DNA from: Hymenolepis diminuta
Taxonomy: Eukaryota; Platyhelminthes; Cestoda; Cyclophyllidea; Hymenolepididae
NCBI GenBank assembly: GCA_900708905.1
Contig: CAADRB010000009.1
Coordinates: forward strand, 92,251 to 156,250
Reading direction: 5' to 3'
DNA: 64,000 bases
Part shown: piece by piece, positions 39,741 to 53,250 of the stretch
Layout of the letters: every line of letters starts with the position of its first letter
How positions within the stretch are numbered: position 1 is the first letter of the stretch
Program-made: the position numbers and the translations under genes
Notes under the pieces: model-generated
Told to the model about the DNA's origin: nothing
Seen by the model: the letters and a program-made list of their open reading frames with translations, nothing else
Databases searched by the model: none

Positions 39741-40239
39741 TTGATCTTGGTGGACAACGTATGAGTTCTAGAGGGGGCAAAAGTCTTTATATACCTTTAG
39801 GTGGTCGAGAAGATAGGGCGTCGGGAGTGATTGTTTCTTAGCACAGTAATCTCGGAGACAAGTTGTGCTGGAAAGATCTTGGAATTAAAAAATCCACAGA
39901 CTGCGCCATACTCGTCACTTTTACTCTATCTCTGACTGATGAGAGCAGCTTCATGAACTACGGTTACAGTAGTAAATACCTTAGGAGAGAGAAGTGCAAC
40001 CGGAGATTGAGTGTAGTTTTTAAAAGAGAAACAGGGGTACTGGATGTGCCAGATACATAAGGAGACATTTTAGCCTCAGTATTTGCGTAAGGAACCCTTA
40101 TTTCTGTAGACAAGCTCTAAAATATTTTGCAGTGTTGAGAAATCCACTGCTAGTCTAGAAATCAAGAATCTTTTGCTTTCGCCAATGTTAAATAGTCAGA
40201 GATGGTAAATAATGTATGCTCGCCACTGTTATAGTCTGA

Positions 40240-40430
40240 TCAATCCTCCAAAATGGCCACAAATACCTGAACTCAATAATAACATGGAATTACCGTAATG
40301 GTTATCTTCACTCCAAAATTATGCAAGCCAACGACCATGCATTGTAGTAAAAATGCGAATTTTTATGAATAATTTAGAATAAGCTGTCAATTTAGTTTTT
40401 TTGATAAAAATTACTCATTTATATCCAACA
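40240..40430 (+). repeat. Direct repeat flanking the gypsy remnant, right copy
   Basis: Partner of 38770-38985, same orientation, aligned by eye over most of its length (CCTGAACT, TGGTTATCTTCACTCCAAA, AATTATGCAAGCC, AAAATGCGAATTTTTATG, TATCCAACA). Confidence 0.55.
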
Positions 40431-40822
40431 ATTTATAACACTTTACAGGTAGTATGATAAAATACTTGTGAACATTGTGTTGGGTTGCTTTATATTATTA
40501 GCCTAATTTCAAACTTGAAGGCTAATTTTAAATAGTTGTGCTCTTGTTTGATATTTTGACATCATTGGCTTTTTTAACAAACAAACTCACCCTAAGATCA
40601 CAAAGAAATACGAATTATATTAGCATAAAGATATTGGAAGTAAAGAGGAACTCATGTTTACATAATTTCTTCAATGACATAAAATTCAAACAGGTGGCTA
40701 ATAAATCAGTACAAATGAAGAAGTTCATATATTTCAATTTAACCGAAATTTTTGTGCTCTCGGTTGCCGTTTTTAGTTTCGAAAATATATATCTTTTACA
40801 GGTAAAATAATAATGCAACCTC

Positions 40823-43493
40823 CTATTCGGCGAGAATCTCGAATTGTACCGAACCTTCAGCAGTGGTGAAGTCCACATGAATGTTCTTGGCAATGAGATG
40901 ACATTGAACACGAATCAGACCGTCGCGTCTCATTTCATTGAACACTACCCAGACAATCGGTTGAAGGTACCAGTGTTGATTCACATAAGGAAAGAAGTCA
41001 GAGTGAAACGTTCCATTGTCTGTCTTCCCTTCACTCCGTGCTGCAAATCCCAATTTGAAGTGATGATTACTCAGATCATAGTATCCCACGTAACCAAGAT
41101 TAATTTGGTCATCCAACGTGACACCCTCGCATTTGACAACTACTCCGTCTGCACCCTCGACGGGATCTGGCAGCCAGCCATAGATCTGAAAGGAATGTGG
41201 AATTTGTATGTTAAAGGTATTACCGTTGCTATACAAGTTATAGTCCATTGAAAAAATGATTTATTCTATTCTTTTGTCACAGTCAGTAAACAATTATCGA
41301 CCAAGCCTGAGTTTCAAAATAGTTGAGTCAAAATCAGGGAGAAAGGACGGAGTGATTGGTTACGGGTAGCCTACTTGTTATTTATGAAATTTGTTGATAT
41401 GACAGTGTAAAAATACGTGTTTGTGTTTAGAAGTGAGTCAGTGCACCATCATTCGTTGCGGTGACCAATGATGACGAGTAAGCTAAATTGGCACAGGAAT
41501 AAAATAATAATAAAAGGAGCGATAAGTAAATGGTGAAAAATGGAGCCGAAGGTGAAGAATTATCAAAAAATACTAAGTCTTATTTCATACTTCCATAGCC
41601 TATGGCTAAATAGTATCAAATGTTGCTCCCAAACATCCACATGAGTACGCTGTTAAGATGAACTGTTAATTAAGTAGAATTGATTCTAGATATTATTGAA
41701 TGAAAGCTCATGTGAAGCTTGATATAAGAGGACATCTGTGAACTTACATATACAGATAATTATAGTGTTAACTCTTAAAGTCATTGTTTCATACCTGTAA
41801 GTAATGCAGGTTTCTCAATTTCCGAGTTTTAAAATGACCTCAAGCATTACATATATCAGTTACCCATCGTTTCAGTAATCATTAATATGGTAAGAATTTT
41901 ATTAATTTATTTTTTATTCATTTTCATTCATCTATAAAGTTATTTTTCCTAATTTGTGGGCACGAGGTTGCTCGACGTCCTTATTGGCCAAATGACGTTA
42001 ATTATACATCAATTCACAGGTCACATTCATATATTTGTATGTTATTTCGCTTTTCAATACATTCTTGTGGTTATTAAATTTTTGTATTTCTTTCCAATTG
42101 ACATGACAATATGACAATAAATTGTTAAACGTGAATCTAAATACTACAACTAGTATCAAGGATTAATTCAAATATCTTTTAATACTTTATTTACCTTCTT
42201 TTTCTCTTATATAACTGCGTTCTTTTCCACCAGTTTTCTAAAATTATATAATATAATTTCCATACTCTAGACAGACCTATTTACCGGGTGAATTGGTATT
42301 ATAACTGAGATCAAGTTCGTTTTGGATTGCATAACAGTTAAGAGAAGAGATTTCGCCCACTTTACATTTTTGGGATGCACGAATGTATTTTTTTATGTCA
42401 TTTTCTGAGATGTGTAGGTTACAGAATTTTTAAAGTTTTTAGATTTGGACAATCATTTACATGGCGGTGGTTTATTGGCCTTTTGTTTATATTTAATGCA
42501 GTTTAGGCGATTGGTGGCCCTTTAGAAGTGAATAGCGGGTAAAATTGGCCATCTAAAGACCGAGCGCAACTTTTAATCGCGTGGAATCTCATTTCTTCTG
42601 CTAGAGGAAACGATAAGTACTGCCCCCGCCGTCAGTATTTCTTCCATAAATAGAAATATTATTTCCTTCTTAATTTCCCATCGATGAAAGACACTTTGTA
42701 ATTATGCCTATCTGTTTAAGCCGATATCGACTGAGATTGAATTTCGTTAGTACATGCGTGTTTACCATAATGTGCTTTGTGTTTTGCTTTCAGTTATTGG
42801 CTTCTGTGTTAATTAGCTATATTACTGAGTTTTCTGGATTGGTTTATTCTGCGAGGATTCATTGTTATTAAGCTTTTTGCCCTCAAAATAAATATGTTAG
42901 CCAAAAGCTAAAAAAAATGAAATATGACATACCTTATTCATCTTCAAAAGGATACACGGACTCTCGCCATCATAACCAAAAAGGCTGTCAACATTGCAAG
43001 GCCAGGCGGAATCAAGATCAAATGCACAAGGACGAGTCGACTCGAATTTATAAGTCCCGTCATTCCGTGCGCATTGCATCACTTCCACCCGATCACCAGC
43101 TCGCTGATAGGGAGCCAAGAAGACCAACAGCTCTGAGGTGAAACCTTCTGAAATCTCAAAGCGCCGCGAGGTGAGGCGAATTAGATTACCGTGAATATCC
43201 GAACTTGGAATAATACTCAATCCCGGGTTGAAACCCAGTGCACTATTCAGTCCAGTTAGAGCCGGTTTCTCACGATCAATATCGAAGTACATCACCGCTT
43301 GTATTAGACAGATAGATATCCCCAATAATACTACATAGAATAGCACAAAATAGATCACTCGACACAGGCGCTGTCTCCATAATTTGCAATTAAATCCCCG
43401 GCGTCGCCAACGATTAGTAAAATATCCAGCTTCGTAATGCTTTCCAAGTAGTACTCTGTCGTGATCCTTCGAGGAGTTCTTATATCCGTTCAT
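40823..43493 (-). CDS. ATP1B: Na+/K+-ATPase beta subunit (nervana-like), two-exon copy
   Basis: Exons 42933-43493 (ATG at 43493) and 40823-41185 (TAG stop) flank a 1.75-kb intron. The product is 307 aa, near the usual ~300. It has a cytoplasmic N terminus, a single membrane segment at about residues 46-70 (VIYFVLFYVVLLGISICLIQAVMYF) and a large extracellular domain. The six cysteines expected to form three disulfides are all visible: MQCARN, RPCAF, WPCN, SPCILLKMNK, VKCEG and VQCHL. An N-glycosylation site NGT lies in the second half. The beta subunit guides the alpha subunit to the plasma membrane and modulates pump kinetics. The intron falls just before IYGWLPDP. Two further beta-like sequences lie upstream in the same orientation (a pseudogene at 47.6-48.3 kb and an intronless copy at 55.4-56.3 kb). 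The isoform specialisation is unknown. Confidence 0.92.
42634..42873 (-). repeat. Dispersed repeat R2, copy 2, within the beta-subunit intron
   Basis: Reverse-complement match to 19866-20107. It lies at the 5' end of the single intron of the two-exon beta-subunit gene, just inside the donor site, and explains some of that intron's length. Confidence 0.65.
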
Positions 43494-45779
43494 TTCTGTT
43501 TTTCAACACTCGAAGTGGTTTGTTTATCACTGATCAGAAGTCTTCTCCGATTGGGCCAAATAGTAATCTCCTGAAGGAATTTTCTAATTGGCGAAAATGA
43601 AAGGGACTTTCATTTATGGTTTTTAGAACCACCTGATTAAATTTTGCATCATTCAATAATCATGACGTCCTTGCACCATGAAAAATGCTATTAAAACAAA
43701 TAATAGTTTTTAGGCCAAAAATATGCATAAATCATAAAGAACAAATCTGAAGCATTTGAGTAATCAAACAAAATATGTATCTTCCATTTCCTCCGTTAAT
43801 CATTTAATAGATCATTTTTAGATAGATGATCGATCACTTTGTTCCTGAAGAGTCCTGCAATACGTTTGTGTGAGAAGTACCTATTAAAGACGATTTTGCA
43901 CTAAAATCCTGGGCTACATATGTCTTTTGCGCTACTCTTATTTCAAATGGCTGTTTAGAAATGGCTGGGTGTTACAAACTTTGCGCTTTATTATGTTATG
44001 GGCTTTATAAAAATTAATTCCAGATGAAATAAAATAACGGACCATAATATTATAAATGACGAAGCGAAAATATTTTATTAAATTTATTCATGTCTAAATA
44101 TCTAAACAAAAGGGTCAGTGGAAACAGCTCAAAAAATATATGGGAGATTTAGGAAGAGGGATAAGTCAAAGATTCAAAAACCTTACTACATCAGAGTGCC
44201 AGCATTTTCATGTTTTCCTATTTTTCTTATGCTTTGGACAATTTTTACTAGTTGGCATAATGAAAATTCAGACGACACTATTTCTTGGGATTTGCTACCA
44301 CCCTTTTATGACAGCTGTCAACAGCTTACATTATAAGCACTTAAGTATTTGGGGAAATTTTGTGATTATATCTCTGTAATGTCTTTTGCAGTGTGTAAGT
44401 TTTTTTATCTAAAAGAATGAAGTCGAGCGAAGAGCAATAGAAATTTCTCAAAGGTGCACACAAATTATGGTTTGTATTATTCATAGTCAATCATTTTACA
44501 GGATTTGGAATGCATTAGGGGCAACTAAATAAAAGCGAAGCGGTAACAGTTTGAATAAAATTTGATTCTATTATGCCACCTAAACCACTACCTTTTGACT
44601 CCAGATTTAGATTTTGTAAAGCAAGATCACAACATTTTTTAAAAAATACCTGTGGAGTGTACAACGTTACTAAGTCTAACCAGAGCAATCTTGCGCGTGC
44701 TGCAAAATTCTGGAAATCGCGCACGTGCTACCGATTGCTTAGCGAGCAGGCATGAATGTGAGTGCAGGGGCCTTCCCAGAAGAATAACGATCAACATTCA
44801 TGCAGCTTCGCTTTAAATGTATCCAATAACTAAGCATTTTGGCAGTCCGCCATATTTATAATAAATTCTCTCCGCTTTATTTTTTCTGTGTTTTCACCAC
44901 TTTGGACGTAGCCTAACTAATTTTGGCGGTACTTTATACTAGAAGACTCTGATGGATGTACGTTTTTGCAGCCAGTTGGACTTCTAAAAGGATTATAAAG
45001 GTTTACCCTAGTGCTTATTTGTATATCGATACTACCAAAACATACCTTATTATAACCTAACAAGTTAAACACCGTGAAAGGATCAGAATCCGGTCAACAG
45101 ACATTTTAACGTATTTATAAATATATATAAAAACAGAGTGAACACACTCTTCTCTAAATCACTTTGCAATGTGTTTTGTCTGTTACAACCGATTAGATAG
45201 ACAAACGAGATAAATTTGACGACAGGAGGAAGTTCAATCATACTCAAGTCGCCATATCTAAAAGGGAGTTCATCATGTGGCCATAACAGGGGTATGGATA
45301 CCTGCCATGAAAATAATTTTTCAAGCGGAATGTCCATTTTAAATCAGAATAGTTGTTAGAATAGTTTTGTTGTTCGTCTTTTGGAAGATAAATGCACTAA
45401 AACATTGATGAATTATTAGTCTCGTAAAACAATTTCATTGACAGTTATTTACATCGATCTTTTTTGTAAATTTAAAACTTTTACCAATAATGCATTTTGC
45501 TTATAATATGTACAAATATATTTTCTTGGCTTGGTTGATCGATAAATCGATTATTGTAAAAATTAAGTTTATACTGGGAGTGTTCGTAGCCACTTTATCT
45601 AGCATCTGTATTTTTAACTTCACTTTCAGTCTACTTGTTGAGAGCCCAGTGTCTTCTCTACATTCTATTCTAATTAAAAATATTCTGCTACCATTCCCGT
45701 CTCCTTTCTATTGGTGGAATTAAGACAACAACAACAGTAGCAGTCACCAATTCGTAGGTGTTTGAGTAAAAGCTGACAA
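43494..45779. other. Region upstream of the two-exon beta-subunit gene
   Basis: Should include the promoter of that gene. Open frames at 44118-44379, 44573-44755 and 45490-45723 lack recognisable motifs and are probably chance. Nothing else is supported. Confidence 0.45.
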
Positions 45780-46205
45780 AGATTGTAAAGCAGAACACCA
45801 AGAATTGATTAGGCCAAAAAAAATTTATTCAAGGAAGCTACAACGAGTTTGAAACGAGTGACAGAGGGATAGAGAGGCGAGCGAGCTGAGGAAGAGAGGA
45901 GATGAGCAGGAAGCGTAGGAGCTTGTTAATGACCAGCATGCGTTATTCTTGTGTAGAAAACAAGGCTAGCTTTATATGAGTCACTTGGATAAAGCTGCGC
46001 GAGAGCATGAGCGTAGATGTTCTTTTTATGTGAAGCGAGGCGGTTATAGAAAAGAGAGGACATTGGTGGACGCGTTTAGATCTGACAGGTAGGGACATAA
46101 GTGAGGTCACTCCAACTTCGTGGGCGAAAAACCGAGGTATTGTCGTGGAGCATGCGAATAAAAAATAGTTTTAGAAATGCATAGAGAGTTATCCTTCACT
46201 ATCTG
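45780..46205 (-). repeat. Dispersed repeat R3, copy 1
   Basis: Purine-rich on the plus strand. It shares landmarks with 61430-61840 (TATGAGTCACTTGG, GGGACATAA..GTCACT..CTTCGTGG, ATGCATAGAG.GTTATC) and, at its left end, with the reverse complement of 52230-52450 (CAGAACAC.AAGAATTGATTAG). I infer a mobile-element family of at least 400 bases. No intact coding frame is present in this copy. Confidence 0.55.
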
Positions 46206-47589
46206 TTGGTAAAGAAATTCGTAAATCAGGGAAGGATTGTTCTACTCTTCTAAACCCTAAATTTTCCAAATTTCTGATGTTGATTATTTTCCATTGAAAT
46301 GAAGAATTAAATAGATGACCCGACTGAATATGAAGAGTGGATATTTATGAAATTGTATAACAAAATTTTATTTTGCTTATTTTCGTAAAAGAAGTGTGTT
46401 CTGAAGGTCAATAGAAAAATGGTTGTCATTATATGCGAAAATATCTTGTAGAAGATTACGTACACCCGAGTAATCAAGAAAGAAAGTCGAAGGCTTTAGT
46501 GATGAAAAGAAACGTAAAAACGGCAATTAAGATGATGAGGGAACGAGAGAGATGACTTGGAGACAGGACAATATGTAACCATGACATGTAGACCTGTAGC
46601 ATTTATGCAGCGACCCTATTTGTTTTCAATTTATTGTGTTATAAATTAGGAATATAGTGGGGCGAGAGCGAGCCAATAAAGAAGCATATTCTTAATGGAA
46701 TGGGGTGAATTACTTAAAGTAATCCACGAATGCAGAATATGACTCAGTAACGCAATGACACTCCATGGCGCTGGTTGTGTTCCAGTTATTTAGTAGCGAA
46801 ACTCAGGGAGAATCGATAGGATGAGAGTGAAGAAAAGGCGGAACATCGTTATGAATACCTACATTTAATGTAAATGCAAATAGGGTTTAACGGTTACCCA
46901 CTCAGATACCTTAATGTGTATGGGAAATCGACCAACCGCCACTATATTTGCAAATCGCCCTAATGAATTGCAGTTCGTGAGGAGGGATTTTAAATGAGTA
47001 TTGAAGAATATTTCCTTTCCGTAGACTCCAGAATTACAAAGATATCTGACAATAAATCCAAATGAAACGTGTCCCGTACTTGGCTGTAATCACTGCTTAA
47101 CTTGCGCCCTCCATTTCTCAGCCATAGAAGGAATAGTTATCCAATAAACGGATCAGACAGGAACGCTATCATGGCCGTTAAAGAAGTTAATTTTGACTGA
47201 ACTTCAAAGTCTGAATCGGTCCTATAGGAACTCCTAGTATGTCCGCAGGCGTTGGGTGACGGATTAGATGGCCCAATTGAATAAATTAAAGATTTCATTA
47301 ATCAAACGAGTATTCACGCAAATAGATATTTTCTCATTTATTAATAACCGCCCTGGTTTTTTGACATTGATCTCTTTGAGGTAAACAAACATTGCTGTAG
47401 ACTTTAATGTAATTTCTAGTAAAACTTAAGGAAACAAATAACTTTCACAGATAATAAGTAAAAATTTTTCATTTTCATAATCCACATTCAACAAGTATTT
47501 CAATTCATGCTAAACTTTCTTTCGTTTCAAATCCACATGTTCATTGTTTCAGTTGATTGAAAACGATCGATAGAGTGAATTGAAGGTCC
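46206..47589. other. Gene-free stretch
   Basis: No exon or RNA gene recognised on either strand. Confidence 0.45.
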
Positions 47590-48290
47590 CATCTTAAATT
47601 CTATTGAGAATAGAAATCAGCATAGAATGTTCCATTGTCCGATTTCCCATCACTTCTCTCCTCAAGGTCCTTGGTAGAATAGATATGTTCTAAATCTTAG
47701 TACCTCACATTTCCAAAGTTGATCTGGTTGTTATTTGTAACTCCTTCACCCTCAACAACTACTCCTGTAGCTCCATATACTAGGTCTGGTAGCCACTAAT
47801 AGATCTAAAATTAATCGACTGTCAGTATTAACCAAAACAATCCTTGCTCATCTTTGGAAGAATGCAAGGATTGCCAATCTCATAGCTACGGTCAACCTCA
47901 GTTTTACAAGGATGAACAAATCCAAGACCAGTAGCACTTTGCATCATTTCCACACTTTCTGAAATGTGTTGATAGGGGCTGAGAAAGCATAGAGCTCAGT
48001 AGCAAGCGTCTCAGTTATTAGCAGAATATTTGATGTAACGGGTATCATATTACTACATGTATTAGTCCTTGGTGGAATACGAAATACTAGATTAAAACCG
48101 AGCGCACTTTTTGGCCCAGTCAGCAATGGTTTGTCGCAAACAATGCTGAAGTACATCAAGGAGTTCAAGTATCCGAAAAATTCTCCTGATAGAACACAGC
48201 AAAAATTAGTATAAAAAACCATTCTGCACTAATAATCATCACAGCGACGAGTTCTTAGCTTTCTGCCGCCCTTGAAATTCTGAAAGAAAA
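47590..48290 (-). pseudogene. Na+/K+-ATPase beta-subunit pseudogene
   Basis: Minus-strand frames follow the two-exon beta gene: LMYFSIVCDKPLLTGPKSALGFN (cf. VMYFDIDREKPALTGLNSALGFN), then a TELYAFSAP stretch, then MMQSATG...NPCILPKMSK, then WLPDLVYGATGVVVEGEGV and SDNGTFYADF. It is broken by several lesions. A stop precedes the membrane segment, and there is a frameshift near 47950. The glycine of GWLPDP is a TAG at 47796-47798, and a TAA lies at 47697-47699. A further TAG lies in the FPYVNQ region. The 38-nt intron at 47805-47842 keeps its acceptor, but its donor reads GA instead of GT. It therefore descends from an intron-containing copy and not from a spliced mRNA. A functional product is not expected. 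Confidence 0.85.
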
Positions 48291-51200
48291 AAAAAGAGAT
48301 AATTTCGTAATATCGAGACTTAGAGTAAATGTTTTCTTGCCTAATACACAGTTTAATTGTGCTTGAAGTGAGTAATAAATGTTTATTTACGTTTTATATC
48401 CGCCGTCTTTCAGCAACCAGTAACATCCGAGTAAATAAAATTTTTCTTGTGTGTAGTATGAATATAGCACCTTGAGAAGATATTAAAAGATAAACTAATG
48501 CAGGAGGTGGGATTATTCTTATGAGTCACACCGATTTTAAAAAAGTACCATATATAATACATAACCGTTTATATACAGAACTTTGGGGAAAAAAAACTTA
48601 TTAAAGTATTACTCTATAATCACTAAATCCATACCTATAGAAATTTTGTATTCTGAAAATATAAGCACATGGTTCCTTGGTCAAATGCATGCAGTATCAT
48701 ATAGAATACTAAGGAATATTTGATTAAAACCTATGATTATTCTCCCAATGGACAACCTTTTCATTACTACCAACCACGACAAGGTTAAAAATTTCGGAGC
48801 CTTTCATCATGGGAAAGTATTTAATAAAAGGAAACGGCAAAATAGTCCAATAATCATGAAGAAGAGGAAATCAAGTTGAAATAAGCAGTAAAATCAGGCC
48901 TTCAAAATAGCCTTACTTCATCTGATTTCTGGATTCATGTTATACCTTATGAGTACAGATCACCAATTCTTACTGAGATTTTCCGGTGTTCAAATACCAG
49001 TATTTTTCTCTTGGTTTCCTATGTAAATTAATGTACATATGGTAACTAACTTACTAACTTTAGATAAGCAATAATACCACTTTAAATGCATTTATTTCTG
49101 ATGATAGCCAGGATATCATATTAACATAATAGAGCTCACTAAAGTAGTCTTAATGGAATTGTAGTATCTGCGCAAGCTGATTTATAAGTTGATTCGGTCT
49201 CCATGTGTTGAGCACACGCTGATCCACATTTCTGCCCTAATGGTTAACTGCTCATCAACAAACGAATACCGCCAAATAAAGCAGCCTCTTCAAGAACACT
49301 TCATTTGGCTTTTCCCCACACACTTCCATTGTCACTTTAGAAGCAGTTTAGATATACAACCAATCTCTTTCCTCCCCCTTTTCTTTTCTCTCATCTAATA
49401 CATCTAATACACCACAGGTCCATCTCATCTCTCGTTGTTTTGACTTAGGAAAGATCACCACCTCCCGTTAGTCCTTAAAATCATTAGATTTTAAAGGAGA
49501 TATCTCAGTCAAATAATAAAAGTGGCTTTACTTGGGATTATTGTTATTATAAACTTCTTGCAGTAAGATGCATTGAAAGGGAGGCCACAAACTTGGGATA
49601 GATAAAGTTTGTTACAATTTGCTCTCCCAAGTTTTGCGAATTCAACCACCACAAGATGAGAAGGAGATGATGACAGTCACGGAATAATTACTTTGGGAGA
49701 GAAAACAACAGTCATGAAAATCAGTAATCTGAAAATATGGCTATGTGAAGATATTAGATAACGGAGGGGATAGAATTGACAAGCAGCTTAAATGTCGAGG
49801 AAGGATGCATAAATAGAACTGAGTAGATTAAACCGATAATCAACGATGGGTAAGAGTTCCAGAGTAACCATTACCATTTAGAAATGTCAATACGGTAAGC
49901 AATTGATTATCCTTTGTCAATATGATCAAGGATTTTACCAAAAAGTGATTAGTACACGTCTAGAGGGGTGTAAAGTGACTCATAATACGTTAATTAGAGT
50001 TAAGGTGAGCGATTTCTAAAGATTTCAATCCAAAAATACGTGCTCCATATCCACAAAAAATCATAAGATTGAAATTCAGTGTCTTTATTTGCATAAATAT
50101 ATATTTTTTAATGTAATTTTACTTCGACTAAATTCTGTTAAAATATCTCGCGTTTTTGAACGCCAAATTAATTAGATAATGTCAATATACTAACATACAT
50201 TTACCATTATATATGCAGCCTTCTATCCAATACTACACTTGAACATTTCTATTAAACGTTTTCGAGTATCGAAAGACCGACATATTCAAGATATTATGAT
50301 TTCGACTTTTAGGGTTCAGTTCTCATGCCCTAATTATTAATTAAGGAGTAGCTTGATTGAGCAATCTTATTACTGCTTGCCGACTTTTCGCCGATTCCAC
50401 CAAAGGAATGCTGCAATTCCAAGCGCTCGATTTTCACTTTGCACTGTTTTTCAGCTTTATTTTGTAAAGAAAATGATGAAGAATGTTTTCATTTACTAGT
50501 GGATGAATGCTAGAGACATAGTTATTGGAGTTGTACCCAAAAGTCTAATCAAACACTCCACTTATAAATGGAAATAACCGTCTGAAGTTTCAGGTCGCTC
50601 GGCCTATGAGCTATGGGTAGCGGGTGTATTAGCAACCATAGCAATGTCTGACAATCCCAAAGATCAAAAAAGATTTATGCCAAACCAGATAATATAATCT
50701 TACTCTTGATGCTTGGCTAATGCAGAAATAGAACTACTGAATATGTAATGGGTCAGGGGATAATAGTGTAAGGGTAATTTCGCTTAATTCATAGTGTAAG
50801 AAATACTTATGTGAAATGGCAGATCCTATAGGGACCTCTCATTCTTCTAGAAATTCTCTTATTCTTTTTATCTAATACTGTCTAACAAAATTGTAAAAAC
50901 TGTGTTACTCCCCAGATTTAATGAAGGAGAAAGCATGAGTGACTTCGTGAGTAACTTTATAATGAACTCCATCACAAAGAGAATAGAAAGGAGATCAGAA
51001 GTATAGTTAGGAGAGAATATTTTTAAATATCAGTTATCAATTAAATGTGTTACTTACGTTCTGTAAGTAGACTAAATAGTAGAACTCGGTATACTGATGC
51101 GCAATCCATGTGTATGAATGTTATCTATTACTCCATCAACAAAATATTTCAGCCTTGGATGGGATTTGATTCAACTTTAGATGGTTTCACAAAGTTCGTT

Positions 51201-52229
51201 AAAGTTCTATCTTCGAAAGTGCAAAAGTGTATCGCATTCCTTGAGCTTTAAGAAAATGTCCTTTTTTAATTCTATTGGGTAAAATGAATAATTTTTATCC
51301 AAGAAAAATTAAATTAATAATTTATTATAAATTAACCAGAAGATGTTAATATGTACCACAATTATGCGTTATTGCTTTGCGGTATCTCGAGTAGAGGTTG
51401 GAGAAATTGTAAAATGTGCTCTGACATTTATAAGCTATTTTCGAAGGCCAATAAGACATAATAAATTCCAAGACAGATATATCTGTCACTGTGGTATTAT
51501 TTTGATCCACAACAAAACAAAATGTCGAATTTTTAAATTGCGGCCAAAGCAACTGAAATCTAGTGACAGAAAAATCCAATGAGGGATAAAAGGAAGGAGG
51601 TTAGAAATATCTTGGAAGTAAAATCAAGATATCAATGAATCTTTATTCATTTTATTTGTGGAATCGGATTTTACATTAAGACATCCTTCTCATTATATGT
51701 ATTAAACAATGCGAATATTTACATTTTTCACTGTGTAAAAGGTGTTATTCACATTAATCTTCTTGATAAGTTTTCATATTTCTTGAAAGACCCTATACCG
51801 AGCGCTTTCATTAATTGAATGATTAATAAGCGCTGAATATCGCGGGGTAATTGAGTAGGTAAACCATGATATCTGAATTTTGAACGTGAAATAAACGTTA
51901 AATTAGTACTGTGCAACCCAAATCCAAAGAGCGGATGAATTAAGGCCATCTGAAGGATGAATTCCTTCGTCTCCGAAATAATTATCTTACTTCATCGATA
52001 ATCACCAAAATTTGACTATCTCGCCCTCATAGTGATGTCTGTAAATTTTTAACCTTTCCTGTGACCCCAAGCACTCTATAGATAAACATCGTGTGTCCTC
52101 AACTGGTCTATTTTCATCGATCAGAAAATCCGAGCATACCTCGGATGATAGTTGCAGAGACACCGCTTAGTCGGCTATATTATTAGCCAGTCCTGTCTGC
52201 ACTCTCCCTTCCTTTTCCTACAATCGTCC
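48291..52229. other. Gene-free stretch upstream of the pseudogene
   Basis: No supported gene. It contains a dispersed repeat at 49130-49500. The frames 51343-51582 and 51346-51579 are antisense to each other and neither carries a recognisable motif. Confidence 0.45.
49130..49500 (+). repeat. Dispersed repeat R4, copy 1
   Basis: Pyrimidine-rich. It shares with 52890-53250 the order GAATTGTAGTA, then GTTAACTGCTCATCAACAAACGAAT (GTCAATTGCTCATCGACGAAC.. in the other copy), then a TC-rich run and a GTTGTTT...AGGAAGATCA-type end. It lacks coding capacity. Confidence 0.5.
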
Positions 52230-52450
52230 CGTCCAATTAAAGTGCACATACAATTATGTTCTCTTGCGCGTTCTCATCCAAGTGACGATTATAAATAGCC
52301 TTCCACTACACACGCATGACACACAGAGACTATCTCTCTCAGACACATCTTCCTTCGCTCCATTCTTTTCCCTCAATTCTCTATTCCCCTTGGGACTCTG
52401 TACTGCGGTTTGTTCAATACATCCTGGTCTAATCAATTCTTAGTGTTCTG
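52230..52450 (+). repeat. Dispersed repeat R3, fragment in opposite orientation
   Basis: Its reverse complement starts CAGAACACTAAGAATTGATTAG and resembles the left end of 45780-46205. A TTGTTCAATACA motif inside also occurs at 59817-59832 and, inverted, in 61430-61840. Confidence 0.45.
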
Positions 52451-52889
52451 TTTCATTGCTGTCAGCCATTACTCCAACCGCTACAAATCTTAAAACACTG
52501 ACTTATTCTCAACAGCTTTACAATCCCTTACAATTTATTCCTTATTAGAATTTATTGCTAATCGATTTCAGTTGCTTTTCCATGATGAAAAAAATCAAAT
52601 TTCCGCCTTATCTTGAATTATAATTTAATTGGGTCCCAAACGTTTCCTAAATCCGGCTAATAACGATTGGAAGAGCTAACTATCGAAAAATTGGCACCTT
52701 TCAAATAAAATTTTTGGCTTAATTCTCAAATTAACCATCCTTTTATAGGCCTATGGCTATGAAATTTGTATTAACTCCTATTCCTTCTCTTTAAAGGGTC
52801 AAAATTTTGGTTCTTGGTTCATTGAACTCAAGTATTTCAGTTATTGTTAGTGAGTTGATGGGAAGAAACGGAAGGAAAAAAGAACAGAA

Positions 52890-53250
52890 CTACTAGCTCA
52901 ATTCATGATAGATCAATACTGAACACCACTGAGAATTGTAGTACCAGAGCATGCTGACTCATCTGTCTGCCCGATCACTATATACTTAAGCTACCTACGG
53001 ACTCTAGCTTAATCGTCAATTGCTCATCGACGAACAAAATCCCTCATTCCTCATTATTTATAACTTATTTCACCCGGGTTGTCCTCACTCAGTACTGACG
53101 TATTTCTCTTCCGTTCCAACTGATCATTCCCATCCCTCCTACTTTCCACTCTCATTCACTTCAGTTGTTTAATATACTCATGGTTCCACTCAACTCTTGC
53201 TCTTCTCACCCGGAAAAGGCTCTAGGAAGATCATTAATCCTTCCGCTAGT
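52890..53250 (+). repeat. Dispersed repeat R4, copy 2
   Basis: Diverged partner of 49130-49500 in the same orientation, with the same block order. The pyrimidine-rich right half also resembles 59690-59890 (GTTGTT.AATA.., GGAAGATCATTAATCC versus GGATGATCTTTAGG). Confidence 0.5.

Noticed and set aside
40844..41251. Plus-strand 135-codon frame
   Set aside because: Antisense shadow of beta-subunit exon 2.
42917..43141. Plus-strand frames of 70-74 codons
   Set aside because: Antisense shadows of beta-subunit exon 1.
44573..44755. Plus-strand 60-codon frame starting MPPKPLPF
   Set aside because: Ends without motifs and overlaps an equally long antisense frame; probably chance.
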